Under the pieces are notes generated by a model. That model was not told the DNA's origin. It did not search any database and saw nothing but the letters and a program-made list of their open reading frames with translations. From contig MEPP01000001.1 in the NCBI GenBank assembly GCA_001769855.1, positions 722,982-786,981 on the forward strand: a stretch of 64,000 bases of DNA, written 5' to 3'. How positions within the stretch are numbered: the stretch's first letter is position 1; each line of letters begins with the position of its first letter. Positions 62,901-64,000 of the stretch are shown here, piece after piece. The translations under genes were made by a program, and so were the position numbers. Source of the DNA: Bdellovibrionales bacterium GWA2_49_15. GTDB taxonomy: Bacteria; Bdellovibrionota; Bacteriovoracia; Bacteriovoracales; Bacteriovoracaceae.

Positions 62901-63569
62901 TGGATCGTGGGAGGCGATGGATGGGCCTACGACATCGGCTATGGCGGCCTCGATCACGTGCTGGCCTCGGGTGCGGATGTCAACATCCTGGTGCTCGATA
63001 CTGAAGTTTACTCCAATACCGGCGGACAGATGTCCAAGTCGACTCCGATTGGTGCCGTGGCAAAATTTGCAGCGGCAGGCAGGCCCACAGGAAAAAAAGA
63101 CCTAGGTTTATTGGCCATGAGCTACGGCCATGTTTACGTGGCGAAGGTTGCCATGGGTGCCAATGATACCCATACTCTCAAGGCCTTCCTCGAAGCCGAA
63201 CGCTACCCCGGCCCATCGCTGATCATTGCTTATAGCCCTTGTATCGCGCACGGATACAATATGCGCTACATGGCCACCCAGCAAAAGATGGCAGTGGACA
63301 GCGGGCATTGGCATCTCTACCGCTACAACCCTGATAGTCCGCAGAAAGGACTCAATCCGTTTGTGATGGATTCCAAGGCGCCCAAAACTCTTTTGAAAGA
63401 TTACATGGATCAGGAAGCGCGCTTTAAAATGCTCAAGAAAATCGATCCGGCGCGGGCCGAACATCTGTATGTGAAAGCTCAGCAATTTGTGACCGAGAAA
63501 TACAAATTTTACGATGCCCTGGCCAAATTGGGACAAGACAAGACCGGCTCGACTGATGACAACGAATAA
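59982..63569 (+). CDS. nifJ: Pyruvate:ferredoxin (flavodoxin) oxidoreductase
   Basis: 1195 residues, a full single-chain PFOR. It converts pyruvate, CoA and oxidised ferredoxin or flavodoxin to acetyl-CoA, CO2 and reduced carrier, using thiamine diphosphate. Blocks in order: IYPITPSSNMGEWAD near the N-terminus, the two-cluster ferredoxin domain (CIQCGKCAFICPHGVI; CTGCELCVEICPA), the third-cluster CAGCGETPYIKL, and the ThDP block GGDGWAYDIGYGGLDHVL. ATG 59982 has TGGAG 6 bases upstream; an earlier TTG at 59970 lacks it. A dihydroorotate-dehydrogenase-like gene follows after 18 bases. It marks low-potential or oxygen-poor metabolism. Confidence 0.96.
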   Translation: MTTSTKILVDGNEAAAHIAYRVSEVIAIYPITPSSNMGEWADAWSAEDTPNIWGTIPKVVEMQSEGGAAGTVHGALQAGSLSTTFTASQGLLLMIPNMYKIAGELTPTVFHIAARSLAAQALSIFGDHSDVMSARQTGFAMLSSNSVQETMDMALIAHSATLKAQLPFMHFFDGFRTSHEVAKIEEVSDATIRAMISDDDVMSFRKRALTPDRPVIRGTAQNPDVYFQGRETSNPFYARTPQIVEDCMKNFAKLTGRKYDLFNYVGAPDAERVIIMMGSGAEAAHELVDVLLERGEKVGLLKVRLYRPFSIEHFVHALPKTIKSLAVLDRTKEPGAIGDPLYLDVVTAIAETFQNGTAPFKTLPKIFGGRYGLSSKEFTPGMIKAIYDELKKDRPKNHFTIGINDDVSHSSLEWDKNFSIEKDTTFRGIFWGLGADGTVSANKNSIKIIGEETENFAQGYFVYDSKKSGSVTTSYLRFGKSPIRSSYLISTANFVACHQFQFLEQFDVLEKAGTGATFLLNSPYSHEQVWDHLPRSVQETIIAKKLKFHAIDAVKVARETGMGGRVNTIMQTCFFAISGILPADESIAKIKSAIKKTFGKKGDEIVNQNYKAVDMTVQNLFKITVPQKATSKFVLSNTVADHAPTFVKEVTCAIMAGKGDDLPVSKIPNDGTYPVGTTQWEKRNIAQDIPVWEADICIQCGKCAFICPHGVIRSKVYEEKDLAGAPATYKSTKTKGSDFGPGTLYTIQVAPEDCTGCELCVEICPAKSKTDSSKKAINMALQRPIRETEKANWNFFLNIPEFDRSKIKSHTVKGSQVLQPLFEFSGACAGCGETPYIKLATQLFGDRMLVANATGCSSIYGGNLPTTPYTNNSTGKGPAWSNSLFEDNAEFGLGYRLAIDKKKVQAEELLKKMASQLGEQLVTPILESKQNDEAEIFSQRARVEVLKEKISKMTTSDAKHLTSMADYLVKKSVWIVGGDGWAYDIGYGGLDHVLASGADVNILVLDTEVYSNTGGQMSKSTPIGAVAKFAAAGRPTGKKDLGLLAMSYGHVYVAKVAMGANDTHTLKAFLEAERYPGPSLIIAYSPCIAHGYNMRYMATQQKMAVDSGHWHLYRYNPDSPQKGLNPFVMDSKAPKTLLKDYMDQEARFKMLKKIDPARAEHLYVKAQQFVTEKYKFYDALAKLGQDKTGSTDDNE

Positions 63570-63587
63570 CTAAGGGAGAACTGCCTT

Positions 63588-64000
63588 ATGAAACTTGAAA
63601 CTGTTTATATGGGACTGAAGCTCAAAAATCCAATTTTGGCGGCCTCTTGCCCCATGACCAAAGACCTCGCTCGGGTCAAAGAGATGGAAGAGGCCGGCGT
63701 GGCGGGAATCGTTCTGCCCTCACTCTTTGAGGAAGAAATTTCCTACGATCAGCATGCTATGGACCAATTCCTCAGCTACTCCACCCATGATGTCGGGCCT
63801 GAGGCCACCAGCTTTTTTCCCGAGCCGGAAAATTTTAAAAATTTTGAGGGCGAGGAGTACCTGGAATCTTTGCGCAAGATAAAATCCAGCGTCAGGATTC
63901 CCGTCATCGGCAGCTTAAATGGCTCCACCGCGGGCGGCTGGGTGAAATATGCCAAGCTCATTCAGGAGGCCGGTGCTGATGCTTTAGAGTTGAACATTTT
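63588..64000 (+). CDS. Dihydroorotate dehydrogenase-like protein, 3' end outside the window
   Basis: 137 residues visible. The beginning MKLETVYMGLKLKNPILAAS and the block AGADALELNIF fit the class of DHODH-like flavoproteins that are often encoded next to PFOR. AAGGGAGAA lies 9 bases before ATG 63588. Partner genes of this type are common in bacterial pyruvate oxidoreductase loci, but their role is not settled; a true pyrimidine-pathway PyrD is the alternative. Confidence 0.85.
   Translation, partial: MKLETVYMGLKLKNPILAASCPMTKDLARVKEMEEAGVAGIVLPSLFEEEISYDQHAMDQFLSYSTHDVGPEATSFFPEPENFKNFEGEEYLESLRKIKSSVRIPVIGSLNGSTAGGWVKYAKLIQEAGADALELNI

Noticed and set aside
1-64000. Search for tRNA, rRNA, CRISPR, transposase and phage genes
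   Set aside because: None seen on either strand; repeats found are the palindrome, the 10-bp tandem and protein-coding repeats only.

Overview
The window is a dense chromosomal stretch of a Gram-negative, didermic bacterium: about 55 protein genes, gaps rarely above 200 bases, many start/stop overlaps and several convergent pairs whose 3' ends overlap. It has outer-membrane beta-barrels, lipoproteins, an LPS-type heptosyltransferase, ExbB/ExbD, PilT and a pseudopilin-like protein, a Bacteroides-aerotolerance (Bat) operon, pyruvate:ferredoxin oxidoreductase, CmoA/CmoB and secreted proteases. This mix looks most like the Bdellovibrionota (Bdellovibrio/Bacteriovorax relatives), but that is an inference from gene content; there is no rRNA or other marker here. 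No tRNA, rRNA, CRISPR array, insertion sequence or phage gene was seen, so this is mostly core-like genome.

Layout. 1-2.8 kb: two ABC-2 permeases (the first cut by the window edge), a secreted beta-barrel with a strong terminator, and a 73-residue orphan with a strong ribosome site. 2.8-8.8 kb: a pseudopilin-like protein with a Cys-pair repeat tail behind gamma-glutamyltranspeptidase; divergent exbB-exbD; a glycosyltransferase and a lipoprotein. 9-18.4 kb: an outer-membrane protein, a dipeptide epimerase-like enolase, a membrane J-domain protein coupled to an adenosine-deaminase-like hydrolase and a Qnr-like pentapeptide protein, a heptosyltransferase, a secreted papain-like protease and PilT. 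18.4-28.7 kb (minus): an aldehyde dehydrogenase, response regulator, aconitase, cysteine desulfurase, ThiI, tail-specific protease and RDD protein, in close succession. 28.7-30.4 kb: cmoA-cmoB, with a possible leaderless start.

30.4-40.6 kb (minus) is the most striking locus: a nine-gene, almost gapless Bat/MoxR operon. It encodes a TlpA-thioredoxin fused to a membrane-anchored Ig-like part, MoxR, a DUF58 protein, a TPR protein fused to a SurA-like chaperone that lacks its parvulin domain, a BatD-like protein, BatA, a BatB-BatC fusion with a charged Gln/Lys tail, BatD and BatE. Together they suggest an envelope complex assembled or remodelled by MoxR, with redox and chaperone parts built in. 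40.7-44.1 kb is a ferric-type ABC importer. 44.2-50.3 kb holds YbaN, an S51 peptidase, a divergent SelO-like pseudokinase, a glycosyltransferase, secreted orphans and an ankyrin protein.

50.3-64 kb: a NarK-like transporter with a three-unit repeat insert; a GMC oxidoreductase; then a coupled trio of alkyl-DHAP-synthase-like flavoprotein, GlpD and a lipid kinase that could make or handle ether lipids; a spore-photoproduct-lyase-like radical SAM protein; YhcC; and pyruvate:ferredoxin oxidoreductase followed by a dihydroorotate-dehydrogenase-like partner (cut by the window end). A perfect 68-bp palindrome lies between yhcC and the oxidoreductase gene. A degenerate half-copy of it lies 54 kb away, upstream of ggt. 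It is either a shared operator/promoter or a member of a dispersed repeat family.
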